From Flavobacterium galactosidilyticum (GTDB lineage: Bacteria; Bacteroidota; Bacteroidia; Flavobacteriales; Flavobacteriaceae), in NCBI RefSeq assembly GCF_020911945.1, contig NZ_CP087135.1:2344001-2408000 (forward strand): a stretch of 64,000 nt of DNA, written 5' to 3'. The position numbers were made by a program, and so were the translations under genes. Positions 34,150 through 43,876 of the stretch are shown here, piece after piece (the stretch's first letter is position 1; each line of letters starts with the position of its first letter). The notes under the pieces are model-generated. The model did not search any database, was not told the DNA's origin, and was given only the letters and a program-made list of their open reading frames with translations.

Positions 34150-35271
34150 TCAACCAATTATGTATTTTGATTTTGGCATTAAAGAAATAATTTTTATAAT
34201 ACAATACGCAATAAAAAATGTAAGTACTGCTATTAAAAACTGTTCAATTCCTGTGTTTAAAGTTAGAATATCTTTTATATAGTTGCCAATCCACAAAACG
34301 AGAGTATAATGAACTAAAAATATACCATAACTTAAAACGGATAATTCCTTAAATATGCGTTCGATTAAACCTGAAAATTGAATTTTTTGAAAAATCATAA
34401 ATACTCCGGCAGTCATTATTACAACACTTGGCGCTAGAAAACTGATGTTGAATTCTAAAATTTTCCAATCTTCAATATTGGAATTTGCTACTTTATCTAA
34501 AAATATATTTTGGTCAGATATAAATCCGATATAGGTAATTATTGTTCCAACAATAAAAAGCAGGCTACCAATTAGTACCGATTTCTTAATGCTAAGTTGG
34601 TTATAATGATGTAAAAAATAGCCTAGTATAACATAACCAAAATAGCCTCCAAAATAATAAAACATACCAAAGCTGTTCCAATCACATTCTCCTTGAATTT
34701 GAGGAAAAAGCAAACGGAGATAAGGAAAAAACAAGGTGATTCCCCATAGCGAAAGATAGAAAACAAGCATCTTCTTTGTAGCAGTTTTTATCCAAGGAGA
34801 GAAGATTGGCATAAAAACATACAAGCCTAAAATGATGTAAATAAACCAAAAATGAATGTTGCTGCCTGTGAAATTTATTGGAATCATCATCAGGTTATAG
34901 AGGTAAACATTCATTTCCGAGTCGTTAAATGCGTTTGAAGGACCTCCAAAGACAATTTCGTTAGGAGTAGGCAGAAATACATAAATAACTGACCAAATCA
35001 AAAATGGAAAAACGACACGGGAAAAACGACGTTTGAAAAAGGTAGTGATATCTGTTTTAATAGGTAACAACAAAATTGATGACATAATAATAAAAAGCGG
35101 TACCGAAGAGCGAAGCAAAACGGCAAATGCAGTAGCTTCAGTGCCAAAGCGCATCGTTTTTGCATCATATATAAATATGTCTCCTGCGTGCACCATTATT
35201 ACCATCAGAGTAGCTAATACTCTGAGGACGTCAAGATACGCTATTCTGTTTTTTTCTAATTTTTGTATCAT
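34150..35271 (-). CDS. Acyltransferase 3 family membrane protein
   Basis: A 373-aa protein with about 10 transmembrane helices. The N-terminus has RIAYLDVLRVLATLMVIMVH with the conserved His and then a VPLFIIMSSILLL segment, typical of the OafA/WecH-like branch. It follows the same direction as the next acyltransferase gene (185 nt gap). It probably O-acetylates a surface glycan or polymer; the acceptor is not determinable. Confidence 0.88.
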   Translation of the reverse strand: MIQKLEKNRIAYLDVLRVLATLMVIMVHAGDIFIYDAKTMRFGTEATAFAVLLRSSVPLFIIMSSILLLPIKTDITTFFKRRFSRVVFPFLIWSVIYVFLPTPNEIVFGGPSNAFNDSEMNVYLYNLMMIPINFTGSNIHFWFIYIILGLYVFMPIFSPWIKTATKKMLVFYLSLWGITLFFPYLRLLFPQIQGECDWNSFGMFYYFGGYFGYVILGYFLHHYNQLSIKKSVLIGSLLFIVGTIITYIGFISDQNIFLDKVANSNIEDWKILEFNISFLAPSVVIMTAGVFMIFQKIQFSGLIERIFKELSVLSYGIFLVHYTLVLWIGNYIKDILTLNTGIEQFLIAVLTFFIAYCIIKIISLMPKSKYIIG

Positions 35272-35671
35272 TTGTCGTGAACTTTTTTTGTTTTTTTTTA
35301 AATTTTTTTTTGGAGGAAATGGATTACTGAACTGTTGGGAGCAGAGTCTCAGGTGTTATTTGTAGCCAAATATATTTAAATATTCGTACCAAAAATTATA
35401 AGGCTGTAATAAACCGGTAGGTTTGTACTATTTTGTAGGAATCTTAGAAAAATTTTTGGCAGAAGAGTTTTGTAACGAAAAGTTTCCTGAAAAAAGGCTG
35501 TAGATATTCAATAAATCAACTTTTTTTTAGCTGGTTGAAACGGCAGAATAGAAAATAATTAACTAAAGTAGAGCAGTCTTAATTTTGGAATTAATTAACA
35601 ATTGAGCGAGCTTTCAAGTCAACAATTTTGAGTACTTTTGTTGCAATTTTAAAAAATTTAATCCCATAAAA
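35272..35671. other. Divergent promoter region, no gene
   Basis: 400 nt between the minus-strand acyltransferase start and the plus-strand ccsBA start. It carries the ccsBA promoter (35633-35640) and T-rich tracts. No ORF with coding character or structured RNA is evident. Confidence 0.4.
35633..35640 (+). promoter_or_regulatory. -7 element of ccsBA
   Basis: TACTTTTG, an exact TAnnTTTG match, 31 nt upstream of the ATG at 35672. A weak -33 (TTG at 35602-35604) is further than the usual spacing. Confidence 0.5.
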
Positions 35672-38600
35672 ATGGATAAAAAATTATTTTCTTTTTTGTT
35701 TTCCACACGATTAATGGCTTTATTATTTGTTGGATATGCAGTTGCAATGGCTACCGGAACTTTTATCGAAAGTAAATATAATACCGACACAGCAAAAATT
35801 TTAATTTATAACTCTTGGTGGTTTGAAGCCATTCATGTTTTCTTTTTAATCAATTTCATTGGTAACATCAAGCGTTACCAACTTCTGAAGAAAGAAAAGT
35901 GGGCTACCTTGATACTGCATTTATCTTTTGTATTCATTATTTGCGGTGCTTTTGTAACGCGCTATATCAGTTATGAAGGAATGATGCCAATACGTGAAGG
36001 CGCTTCGGAAAATCAAATTTTTTCGGAAAAAACTTTTTTAACTGTTTTTGCCGATGGAGAGTATAAAGGAGAAATGAAGCGTAGAACTTTTGAAAAACCA
36101 CTACTACTTTCTCCAGCTACCAATAATAATTTTAGTATGTCTGAAAATTTTGCAGACACTAAGTTTGAAGTGGAATATGGAAATTTCATTATGGGAGCCA
36201 AAGAATATATCAAACCAGATCCTAAAGGAATTCTATATTTAAAAATTGTAGAAGCTGGTGATGGCGGACGTCATGAGCATTTTTTGAAAGAGGGAGAAGT
36301 GCAAAATATCCATAACGTATTATTTTCTTTAAATAAATTTACGGATGGCGCTATTAATATAACAACGACTGGGACTGCATATACTATTCAAACCCCTTTT
36401 GAAGGAAACTTTATGCGAATGGCAGATAAGTTAGAAGGTGCAGTGACTAAGGATAATGTTCAGCCATTGATGATGCGTTCGCTATACAGCATTGGCGAAA
36501 TGCGATTTGTATTTCCTGATCAAGCCGTCAAAGGTATTATGGATTATGAATCAGATAATGATTATAAAGCAAAAACGCACGAAGATGCTTTAGTTGTAAA
36601 ATTAAAAGCAGATGGTCAAGAAAAAATAGTAACAGTTGTAGGCTCTAAGGGAAAAATTGGGGAGCCAAAAACTGTTAAAATTGGTAACATTGATTATACA
36701 TTTTCTTACGGAAGTAAAGCCTACATATTACCATTCAAAATAAAATTAAATGATTTTATTGCCGATAAATATCCGGGAACTGAAAAAAGTTACTCTTCTT
36801 TTGAAAGTAAAGTAACGGTTGAGGATGAAAAACCATTTGACGCTAGAATATTTATGAATAATGTATTAGATCACAAAGGATATCGTTTTTTTCAATCGGG
36901 ATTTGATCCTGACGAGAAAGGAACAATATTATCTGTCAATCATGATTTCTGGGGAACTGCCTTGACTTACATAGGCTATTTTCTGTTGTATTTCGCTATG
37001 ATGGCCATCATGTTTACAAAGCATTCTCGTTTTGCTGATGTAAAACGCAGATTGGAAATTGTTAAAATGAAAAAGGCAAAATTACTTACCTTACTATTGC
37101 TAGTATTTAGTGTGAGTGGTTTTGCGCAGGAAGCAGAACATGATCATTCGTCTCATGCAGGAAAGCCACATCCTGAGGCTGGAGCATCTGCAACGCACGA
37201 TAATCATTCTGAGAAACCATTGAGTCAAGATCAACTTAATAGTTTAATTGAAAAATTTAAAGTGCCAGAAGCGCATGCATCAAAATTTGGTCGTCTTGTA
37301 ATTCAAGATGGAGGCGGTAGAATGAAGCCTATTAATACATTCTCTTCAGAACTATTGAGAAAGGTAAGTCATGAAAATTCGTATAAAGGAATGAATTCAG
37401 ATCAAGTATTTTTGTCGATGACGCAATACGGAAGTTACTGGATCCAAATTCCAATTATTTACATGAAAAGTGGAAATGATAGTATCAGAAAGATTATTGG
37501 GGTGGACAAAGCTGCTCAATATGCTCCTTTCGTTTCGTTTTTTGATGATAAAGGGAATTACAAATTATCTAAATATTTAGAAGAAGCATTTAAATCAGCA
37601 AATCCGAACCAATTTGAAAAGGATTTTATTGAAACGGATAAAAAAGTAAACTTAATGGAATCTGCTTTGAGCGGACGTATATTAAAGATCTTTCCAATTC
37701 CGGATGACAAAAATAATAAATGGGTATCCTATCTAGAGCTAAATGAAGCAGGTTTGAAAGGGATGGAAGAAACCTACGCTCGAAATGTGTTGCCACTTTA
37801 TTTTGGTTCTTTGGCAAATGCATCTACTTCTAAAGATTATAAAACGGCTGATGAATTATTAGAGAGTATAAACGGATTCCAAAAACGTTTTGGTAGTAAA
37901 GTAAGGCCAAGCGAGGAAAAAATTACCTCAGAAGTATTGTATAATAAATATGATGTGTTTCAAAAATTACCGTATTGGTATATTTTTGCCGCAATTTTAA
38001 TGTTGTTTTTTACAATTTTGAAAATATTTAAGGAAAGAAAATCACTAAATTTTTTAGTGAATTTCATGCATGTCGTGATTCTTGTTTTATTTATTCTTCA
38101 TACAGGAGGGTTAATAGCGAGATGGTATATCTCTGGTCACGCACCATGGAGTAACGCTTATGAGTCTATTATTTATGTGGCGTGGGCAACTATGTTCTTT
38201 GGATTAGCTTTCGATATTAAATCAAAACTTACAGTAGCTTCATCAGCATTTGTAACTGCGATGATATTAGCCGCAGCATATATGAACTGGATTGATCCTG
38301 AAATAGCAAACTTACAACCGGTACTTAATTCGTATTGGTTAATGATTCACGTTGCAGTAATTGTTGCTAGTTATGGTCCATTTGCATTAGGTATGATATT
38401 AGGATTCGTTTCGCTATTGTTAATTTTCTTTACCAATGAAAAAAACAAAACCAAAATGGATTTGAATATTCAAGAGATTACTTATATCAACGAACTAGCA
38501 TTGACTATTGGTTTGATAATGTTGACTATTGGAAACTTCTTAGGAGGGCAATGGGCAAACGAAAGTTGGGGACGTTATTGGGGTTGGGACCCAAAGGAAA

Positions 38601-38875
38601 CTTGGGCGTTAATTAGTATCATGGTGTATGCTTTTGTGATTCATGCTCGCTTTGTACCATCTTTGCGTGGCAAATGGTTTTTTAACTTGATGAGTATGTT
38701 TGCTTTTATATCAATTTTGTTTACCTATTATGGAGTAAACTTTCACTTAGTAGGATTGCACTCGTACGCAAGTGGTGAAGCACATTCTTTAAATTGGATT
38801 TGGTATTCACTGGGAGCTATTTTATTTATTGGAGCGATAACGTATCCTAAGTATAAAAAATATTACAAGAAATAA
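35672..38875 (+). CDS. ccsBA: Fused cytochrome c biogenesis protein CcsBA (System II)
   Basis: A 1067-aa fusion of ResB/CcsB and ResC/CcsA, the heme export and cytochrome c ligation machine of System II. The N-terminal half has ResB-type helices with a large periplasmic domain. An internal Met466 begins a second hydrophobic signal-like segment (MKKAKLLTLLLLVFSVSGF) followed by a His-rich loop (AEHDHSSHAGKPHPEAG). The C-terminal half has the CcsA tryptophan-rich heme motif WGRYWGWDPKETWALI (966-981) and external histidines in its final loops. Fused CcsBA proteins are usual in Bacteroidota. A plus-strand terminator follows. Confidence 0.93.
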   Translation: MDKKLFSFLFSTRLMALLFVGYAVAMATGTFIESKYNTDTAKILIYNSWWFEAIHVFFLINFIGNIKRYQLLKKEKWATLILHLSFVFIICGAFVTRYISYEGMMPIREGASENQIFSEKTFLTVFADGEYKGEMKRRTFEKPLLLSPATNNNFSMSENFADTKFEVEYGNFIMGAKEYIKPDPKGILYLKIVEAGDGGRHEHFLKEGEVQNIHNVLFSLNKFTDGAINITTTGTAYTIQTPFEGNFMRMADKLEGAVTKDNVQPLMMRSLYSIGEMRFVFPDQAVKGIMDYESDNDYKAKTHEDALVVKLKADGQEKIVTVVGSKGKIGEPKTVKIGNIDYTFSYGSKAYILPFKIKLNDFIADKYPGTEKSYSSFESKVTVEDEKPFDARIFMNNVLDHKGYRFFQSGFDPDEKGTILSVNHDFWGTALTYIGYFLLYFAMMAIMFTKHSRFADVKRRLEIVKMKKAKLLTLLLLVFSVSGFAQEAEHDHSSHAGKPHPEAGASATHDNHSEKPLSQDQLNSLIEKFKVPEAHASKFGRLVIQDGGGRMKPINTFSSELLRKVSHENSYKGMNSDQVFLSMTQYGSYWIQIPIIYMKSGNDSIRKIIGVDKAAQYAPFVSFFDDKGNYKLSKYLEEAFKSANPNQFEKDFIETDKKVNLMESALSGRILKIFPIPDDKNNKWVSYLELNEAGLKGMEETYARNVLPLYFGSLANASTSKDYKTADELLESINGFQKRFGSKVRPSEEKITSEVLYNKYDVFQKLPYWYIFAAILMLFFTILKIFKERKSLNFLVNFMHVVILVLFILHTGGLIARWYISGHAPWSNAYESIIYVAWATMFFGLAFDIKSKLTVASSAFVTAMILAAAYMNWIDPEIANLQPVLNSYWLMIHVAVIVASYGPFALGMILGFVSLLLIFFTNEKNKTKMDLNIQEITYINELALTIGLIMLTIGNFLGGQWANESWGRYWGWDPKETWALISIMVYAFVIHARFVPSLRGKWFFNLMSMFAFISILFTYYGVNFHLVGLHSYASGEAHSLNWIWYSLGAILFIGAITYPKYKKYYKK

Positions 38876-38894
38876 ACAGTCTTGTTTTAATTAG

Positions 38895-38927
38895 AAAAGG
38901 TTCAATTTAACGGTTGGACCTTTTTTG
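38895..38927 (+). terminator. Terminator of ccsBA
   Basis: Stem AAAAGGTTCAA/TTGGACCTTTT (one G-U pair) with a run of T, 20 nt after the ccsBA stop. Confidence 0.75.
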
Positions 38928-39125
38928 CGTTTGATAAGTTGCAATATTTAACAGAGCGAGTTGTATCTAAAATGCTTTTTTTTACGTTAGTTTACTCCAT
39001 TTGTCCTGCTGGATCCCTATTAAACTTTACGAATATCGTAGTTGAGACGCTTCCACCGTGACAAAATAAATGTTGGGAAATAAGTCCTTTAGCTATTATC
39101 AATTTTTTAGACTACTAATTATATA

Positions 39126-39157
39126 AAAAAAAGGTTCAACATTACTGTAGAACCTTT
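39126..39157 (-). terminator. Terminator of the sigma/anti-sigma operon
   Basis: Stem AAAGGTTC/GAACCTTT (39130-39137, 39150-39157) with an A-run on the plus strand that gives a T-tract for the minus-strand transcript. Confidence 0.7.
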
Positions 39158-39185
39158 CTCTCAATAATTATAAATAAAATACTAT

Positions 39186-39977
39186 TTAAACTTTTCCTAA
39201 AGTGTATAGTTGTTCCATTGTAGGAGTTAAACTTCCACCCGCAGGCTCTAAGGTAATTCCGAAAGCTTCTGCTTGATCCGCGCTATTTACTGCAAATAAT
39301 TTTTGATCATTTGCATCAAAGTTGTCTAACAAACCGATACTGGTTGGCGTTAAAGGATTCAATTTAAGAGCCCAAACTTGATACACCATTCCTTGTGGAG
39401 GCTCGGGTAAACCAGCAGCATCAATGTAAACTACTTTTGTATCTTGATTCCAATACACTTTTGCAGACGATTCTGGAGCAACAGCTTGTCCGCCAAGAAC
39501 TACAACTGTATTCTTTGTATCTCTAACAACTGCTAAACTCGTTTCGCTAGCTGCGTTTTTAAGTTCCAACACTTTAATATCTTTCTCTAGTTTTGCTTTT
39601 TCGATAGTAGAACTTTGAACTACTTGATTCGTTACAAATTGATTTTGGTTGTATTGATAACCAATACCAGCCAATAAAAGAACTGCTGCAGCCCATCCAA
39701 TATATTGAGACCAATTTCTCTTTGGTTCTAACTCAATCACTTTTGGATTATGCTTAAGCGCTAATTTCTCCTTAATTTTTTCATAATTCGCAACAGAATG
39801 GAACGGAGAAAAACTCGATGATAAAGCTACAATAGCTTTTTCTATAGCGATAATTTCAGCGTTTATTTGCGGATTATTTTTTGCCATAAGAGCAACTTCT
39901 TCGTTTTCAGTTTCATTAAGTAAACCGTAAACATAGAGTTCTAAGACACCTGATTCTATATATTCTTGTGTTTCCAT
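39186..39977 (-). CDS. Anti-sigma factor, RskA-like
   Basis: A 263-aa protein. The N-terminal 90 residues form an anti-sigma domain (YIESGVLELYVYGLLNETEN with a Glu-rich helix). A single transmembrane helix is near 89-105 (YIGWAAAVLLLAGIGY). The periplasmic C-terminal domain is RskA-like (KVYWNQDTKVVYIDAAGLPE, then YQVWALKLNPLTPTSIGLLD and LEPAGGSLTPTMEQLYTLG). It holds the adjacent ECF sigma factor inactive until a surface or periplasmic signal. The stop-start overlap (TAATG) with the sigma gene indicates coupled synthesis. The signal is unknown. Confidence 0.92.
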   Translation of the reverse strand: METQEYIESGVLELYVYGLLNETENEEVALMAKNNPQINAEIIAIEKAIVALSSSFSPFHSVANYEKIKEKLALKHNPKVIELEPKRNWSQYIGWAAAVLLLAGIGYQYNQNQFVTNQVVQSSTIEKAKLEKDIKVLELKNAASETSLAVVRDTKNTVVVLGGQAVAPESSAKVYWNQDTKVVYIDAAGLPEPPQGMVYQVWALKLNPLTPTSIGLLDNFDANDQKLFAVNSADQAEAFGITLEPAGGSLTPTMEQLYTLGKV

Positions 39978-40507
39978 TATACTTTCAAATAATTTCGTAG
40001 ATCGTTAATACAATTTCTATTTTGAGTTTTCACTGTTCCTAAAGGAATCGCCAACTCGTCCGAAGCTTCCTGCTGGGTATAGCCTTTAAAAAACAGTAAA
40101 TCTATTATTTGAATACATTTTGGTTTCAGTCTTTTTACAAATTCCTGTAAACCTATCGTATCCACTTTGTCAGCCAGTTTCGAACTGTCTTCAAAGTAAT
40201 TTACGAAATTATCAGAAGAAAGGTTTTTTTGACTGTTATTAAAATTCTTAGAACGCAGTTTATCGATAGAAGTATTTCTGGCAATATTAAGAATCCACGT
40301 GTAGAATCGACCTTTGCTTTCATGATACGAATCGATGTTTTTCCAAATCTTTACAAATACGTCTTGAAGCACATCTTCTGCTTCCTCTCTATTTTTTACC
40401 AAAACATTTATAACCGAGAATAAACTCTTAGAGTACATATCATATAGAAATGTAAATGCTCTTTCGTCTTTTTTGTAAATTAATACTAATAATTCTTCCT
40501 GACTCAT
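39977..40507 (-). CDS. ECF sigma-70 factor
   Basis: A 176-aa group 4 sigma factor with region 2 (AFTFLYDMYSKSLFSVINVL, EDVLQDVFVKIW) and region 4 (RLKPKCIQIIDLLFFKGYTQ, QEASDELAIPLGTVKTQN). The ATG at 40507 (MSQEELLVLIYKKDE) is used because a -7 element lies at 40528-40535 and the upstream ATG at 40552 would be before the transcription start. It is coupled to the RskA-like anti-sigma gene. No ECF-specific promoter motif could be identified in the window. Confidence 0.93.
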   Translation of the reverse strand: MSQEELLVLIYKKDERAFTFLYDMYSKSLFSVINVLVKNREEAEDVLQDVFVKIWKNIDSYHESKGRFYTWILNIARNTSIDKLRSKNFNNSQKNLSSDNFVNYFEDSSKLADKVDTIGLQEFVKRLKPKCIQIIDLLFFKGYTQQEASDELAIPLGTVKTQNRNCINDLRNYLKV

Positions 40508-40527
40508 ATATTTTAATTTTACTAATG

Positions 40528-40535
40528 CAAACTTA
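40528..40535 (-). promoter_or_regulatory. -7 element of the ECF sigma operon
   Basis: TAAGTTTG on the minus strand, an exact TAnnTTTG match, about 20 nt before the ATG at 40507. It decides the start of the sigma gene. Confidence 0.5.
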
Positions 40536-40552
40536 TACATTCTAAATAACAA

Positions 40553-41041
40553 ATAGTTAAATAAATGTTCATTCCTGATGATTTTGCGCTTCAGAACTTG
40601 TATTTCAATACTATTTTGCTTTTTATTCCTAAATAAAATGTAGAATTATGATTTTATTTCTGCCTTAGGCAAAGGTTGTTTTAATACACATTTTAAGAGT
40701 ATTAGCACTCTGAGAAGTAATATACCAAAATGAGCTAAATTATAGTAATGAAGCTCAAGCTGCAGCAATAGGTAATTTGCTTCGAAATTTAAAATTAGCT
40801 ATTTTTCTATTAAAAATTATGATGCATTTTTTATTTTCAGAAGCCTACCAGAAACTTATTACTAGAGTTTTTTTCTGGTAGGTTTTTTAGTTCACTCGTT
40901 AACAATTGATGTATTTTTGGCGCTATAGGTTTTAGTTCGTAGTATTTATTCTATAAAATAGATAAGTTCTAAACGATAATTATATTGTTTAACTAATTAG
41001 AATTATTCAAGGAGTAGTTTTAAGCACAAAAAAAGTATGTT
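40553..41041. other. Intergenic region with an orphan terminator
   Basis: Between the sigma-factor gene (minus) and the BNR-repeat protein (plus). The only clear structure is a plus-strand hairpin terminator (40844-40888) with no gene upstream of it. A short frame before it reads EAQAAAIGNLLRNLKLAIF without a start codon or known family, so it may be a degraded gene end. Confidence 0.4.
40844..40888 (+). terminator. Orphan terminator
   Basis: Perfect 11-bp stem CCTACCAGAAA/TTTCTGGTAGG (40844-40854 and 40872-40882) followed by six T. It is preceded by 290 nt with no recognised plus-strand gene. Confidence 0.75.
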
Positions 41042-43768
41042 ATGAGGATGAACAAAGTATCTAAAAACGGATTAGCCTTTCTAATCTTAATTTTTTCTGG
41101 TTTTCTTTTTTCTTTCATTAATTTTAATTCTCCGTCGATAGATGATGCATCTAAAGAAAAAGAGTTGAAAGAGTATTGGTCTAATAAATATAAAGCTTCT
41201 AGTTGGTACTTAGATATGAAAAGTGCTGCACCTAATTTTTATGAAATTAGAGATGAGTTTAATGAATACTTTAAACACAACACTTTTATAGTTACTCAAG
41301 AAGTTAAACAATACAAACGATTTGCGCATGAATATTTCCCTAATATTGACGCTGATGGCAACTATATTGATCCATCTCTTTCTGCTGTAAAAGCGATAAA
41401 TTCTGCTAAAAAATCAGTTGCGGGTAACCCGTGGAAACAAATATTTTTAAAGTGGAATACAACGCAAGATAATGGCGGTACAGGAGTTTTAAGATCTATT
41501 AGAATCGACCCAAGTAATTCCAATGCAATTTTAGCTGGTGCTGCAACAGCTGGCATTTGGCAAACAATGGATAGTGGAAAAAATTGGGCGTTTGTTTCTG
41601 GAGGTGTTCCTGAAGTAGAGTGGGTAAATGAAATTATTTACAGTAAAAAAGATCATAAGATTGTTTATGCCAATACAAATATGGGAGTGGTTAAATCTAC
41701 TGATGGTGGAAAAAGCTGGAGTTATACGGCGCTTAAGAAAACGTTCCCCGATACATTTGGTTCGCTTATGTGGTTAGATTTAACAAGTACAAGCAATGAT
41801 ATTGTGTACGCAACTACCGAAGAAAAAGGAAAATATAAAATTTTGAAATCAGTCGACGGTGGTAAATCTTGGATAGAGAAGTACCAAACCAATAAACGCA
41901 TTTGGGATATGCGTGTTAAGTTAGATGATGCTAATGTGGTTTATATTTTAGAAGAATCTTCTAAAACAGATTGGATAAATTTCAAAAAATCAACAGATAG
42001 TGGAGTAAGTTTTACCTCCGTTAATAATGGATATCCTGCTGACCATACTACTAAATCACATCGTGGAAGAATAGGTACAACGCCTGCAAACAATAATGTA
42101 GTTTATGTAGTAATAGGTTATAATGGTGGCGATGCTAATGATAAAATATCATTTTTCAAATCTTCTGATGCTGGTCGTTCATTTATTAAAAAGAATAACC
42201 TTGACATTAAAGAACCGCTAGTCAATGCTATGGGACCAAAGGATTTTTTGAGTGGAACTTGTCATCTTGCACAGTTAACTTGGAATCTAGCTTTTACAGT
42301 ATCAGAAACAGACGAAAACTTTATAGCATGTGCTGCTAATAAAATTAAAGTGAGTACTGATGGTGGTGCCACGTGGGCATTTGATCTTTCAGGTAAAATT
42401 ATTACAGGAAGACAATATGATCAATATCAATCAAACAATGCACATACAGGAGTTCATGGTGATCATCATGCACTTTCGATTATTGGGAAGGATATATGGA
42501 ATGCTAATGATGGTGGAGCTTATCATTCCAATGATGGTGGTTTTACTGTTGCAAAAGATAAAACCGATGGTTTAGGAATCATGGAACTTTGGGGATTCAG
42601 CCAATCTTTTAAAAATGATATTATGGCTGTAGGACTGAATCATAACCAAATTTGTTTTAGAGATGATGCTGTTTACGGAGGTTGGATAGGCGTTAATGGT
42701 GCTGATGCCATGGCGACCAATATTAATCCTATTGATGATCAATACATGTACAATCACCCATGGGGACACGAGCGAGTAAAACGTTCTTTGACTGGTAAAA
42801 AAGGACATACTTTTCAGGAACTAGGAATCCAGTTAGGTTATATCACTTTAGATAATTTAGAATATCATCCTAACCAATTTTATACTATTTACGGTAGTGA
42901 TTATGGTGACAGAAATAAAACATACCAGTTGTCTAAAACTACTAACAATGCCTCTTCTTGGGAAGTAATGAAGGAGTTTAGCGCTGACAAATCTAACGCT
43001 GTTGCAGTAAAAGTAAGTTTTGCTAATCCTAATTATATTTATGCAGTAGTAGAACCAAATCGTGTTATTAAATCTGTAGACGAAGGGAAGACCTGGATTG
43101 ATGTGAATCCGCCCGCGTCGCTTGTAAAAGGTTTTGCCTTATGGCGATTAGCAGTAAGTGATAAAAACCCCAATCATTTATGGGTTACTGTTAAAGCGAA
43201 TCAAGATGTTGTGAAAGTAATTCATTCAAAAGATGGTGGATTAACTTGGAGTGATTATTCAGATGGCCTTCCACAATATGCTATTTATTCTATGATATAT
43301 CAGAGAGGTAGTAATGATATATTGTATCTAGGAACTAGAAGCGGAGTTTATTACAGAAATGCAAACATGTCAAAATGGGAGCTTTTTGGTTCAGGAATGC
43401 CAGTTGCCAACACTAGTTTTATGTTTATTAATTATGCAACAGGAAAACTTAGAGTAGGAACCTCACGCGGGTTGTGGGAAAATGATTTGGTTGAACGCAC
43501 AGCGCCAAAAGCTAATAGTACTGCAAGTAAAAAAATAGTTTCTAGCGATGATCCAATGGTTCAATTTGCAGATTATTCAGTAGCTGATAAAGACGCAACG
43601 TATTCATGGAAATTTCCAGGAGCAACTCCGTCATCATCAACAGAAGAAAGACCGCTTGTATCTTATAAAAATGCCAAAAAAGGAAGCTATAATGTTACAC
43701 TAACTGTGACAGACTCGAGAGGTAAAAGTACACAGACATTGAAAAATTTTATAACAAGGAATAAATAA
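41042..43768 (+). CDS. Secreted BNR/sortilin-like repeat protein with PKD domain
   Basis: A 908-aa protein with an N-terminal signal/hydrophobic segment (LAFLILIFSGFLFSFI). The main body is a beta-propeller-type repeat region with Asp-box (BNR) motifs: STDGGKSW, SVDGGKSW, SSDAGRSF, STDGGATW, SVDEGKTW and SKDGGLTW, as in VPS10/sortilin and photosynthesis-stability-type propellers. The last 90 residues form a PKD domain (YSWKFPGATPSSS, then YNVTLTVTDSRGKST). Many similar proteins of this phylum end in a type IX secretion C-terminal signal; none is obvious here, because the protein ends right after the PKD domain. Function unknown; surface or extracellular binding is likely. Confidence 0.88.
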   Translation: MRMNKVSKNGLAFLILIFSGFLFSFINFNSPSIDDASKEKELKEYWSNKYKASSWYLDMKSAAPNFYEIRDEFNEYFKHNTFIVTQEVKQYKRFAHEYFPNIDADGNYIDPSLSAVKAINSAKKSVAGNPWKQIFLKWNTTQDNGGTGVLRSIRIDPSNSNAILAGAATAGIWQTMDSGKNWAFVSGGVPEVEWVNEIIYSKKDHKIVYANTNMGVVKSTDGGKSWSYTALKKTFPDTFGSLMWLDLTSTSNDIVYATTEEKGKYKILKSVDGGKSWIEKYQTNKRIWDMRVKLDDANVVYILEESSKTDWINFKKSTDSGVSFTSVNNGYPADHTTKSHRGRIGTTPANNNVVYVVIGYNGGDANDKISFFKSSDAGRSFIKKNNLDIKEPLVNAMGPKDFLSGTCHLAQLTWNLAFTVSETDENFIACAANKIKVSTDGGATWAFDLSGKIITGRQYDQYQSNNAHTGVHGDHHALSIIGKDIWNANDGGAYHSNDGGFTVAKDKTDGLGIMELWGFSQSFKNDIMAVGLNHNQICFRDDAVYGGWIGVNGADAMATNINPIDDQYMYNHPWGHERVKRSLTGKKGHTFQELGIQLGYITLDNLEYHPNQFYTIYGSDYGDRNKTYQLSKTTNNASSWEVMKEFSADKSNAVAVKVSFANPNYIYAVVEPNRVIKSVDEGKTWIDVNPPASLVKGFALWRLAVSDKNPNHLWVTVKANQDVVKVIHSKDGGLTWSDYSDGLPQYAIYSMIYQRGSNDILYLGTRSGVYYRNANMSKWELFGSGMPVANTSFMFINYATGKLRVGTSRGLWENDLVERTAPKANSTASKKIVSSDDPMVQFADYSVADKDATYSWKFPGATPSSSTEERPLVSYKNAKKGSYNVTLTVTDSRGKSTQTLKNFITRNK

Positions 43769-43876
43769 TTAAGTTTTTTATAGAGGCAATTTAATGTCAA
43801 CTTTTTTTAACTACTGTTTAACTGAAATAAGTTTAACTGAGACAATTAATTGTTTAATTTTATAAAAAATTAAAAT

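Larger units (their letters stand above)
38876..39185. other. Convergent intergenic region
   Basis: 310 nt between convergent ccsBA and the anti-sigma gene. It holds one terminator for each direction (38895-38927 and 39126-39157). The 170 nt between them show no ORF or other signal. Confidence 0.5.
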
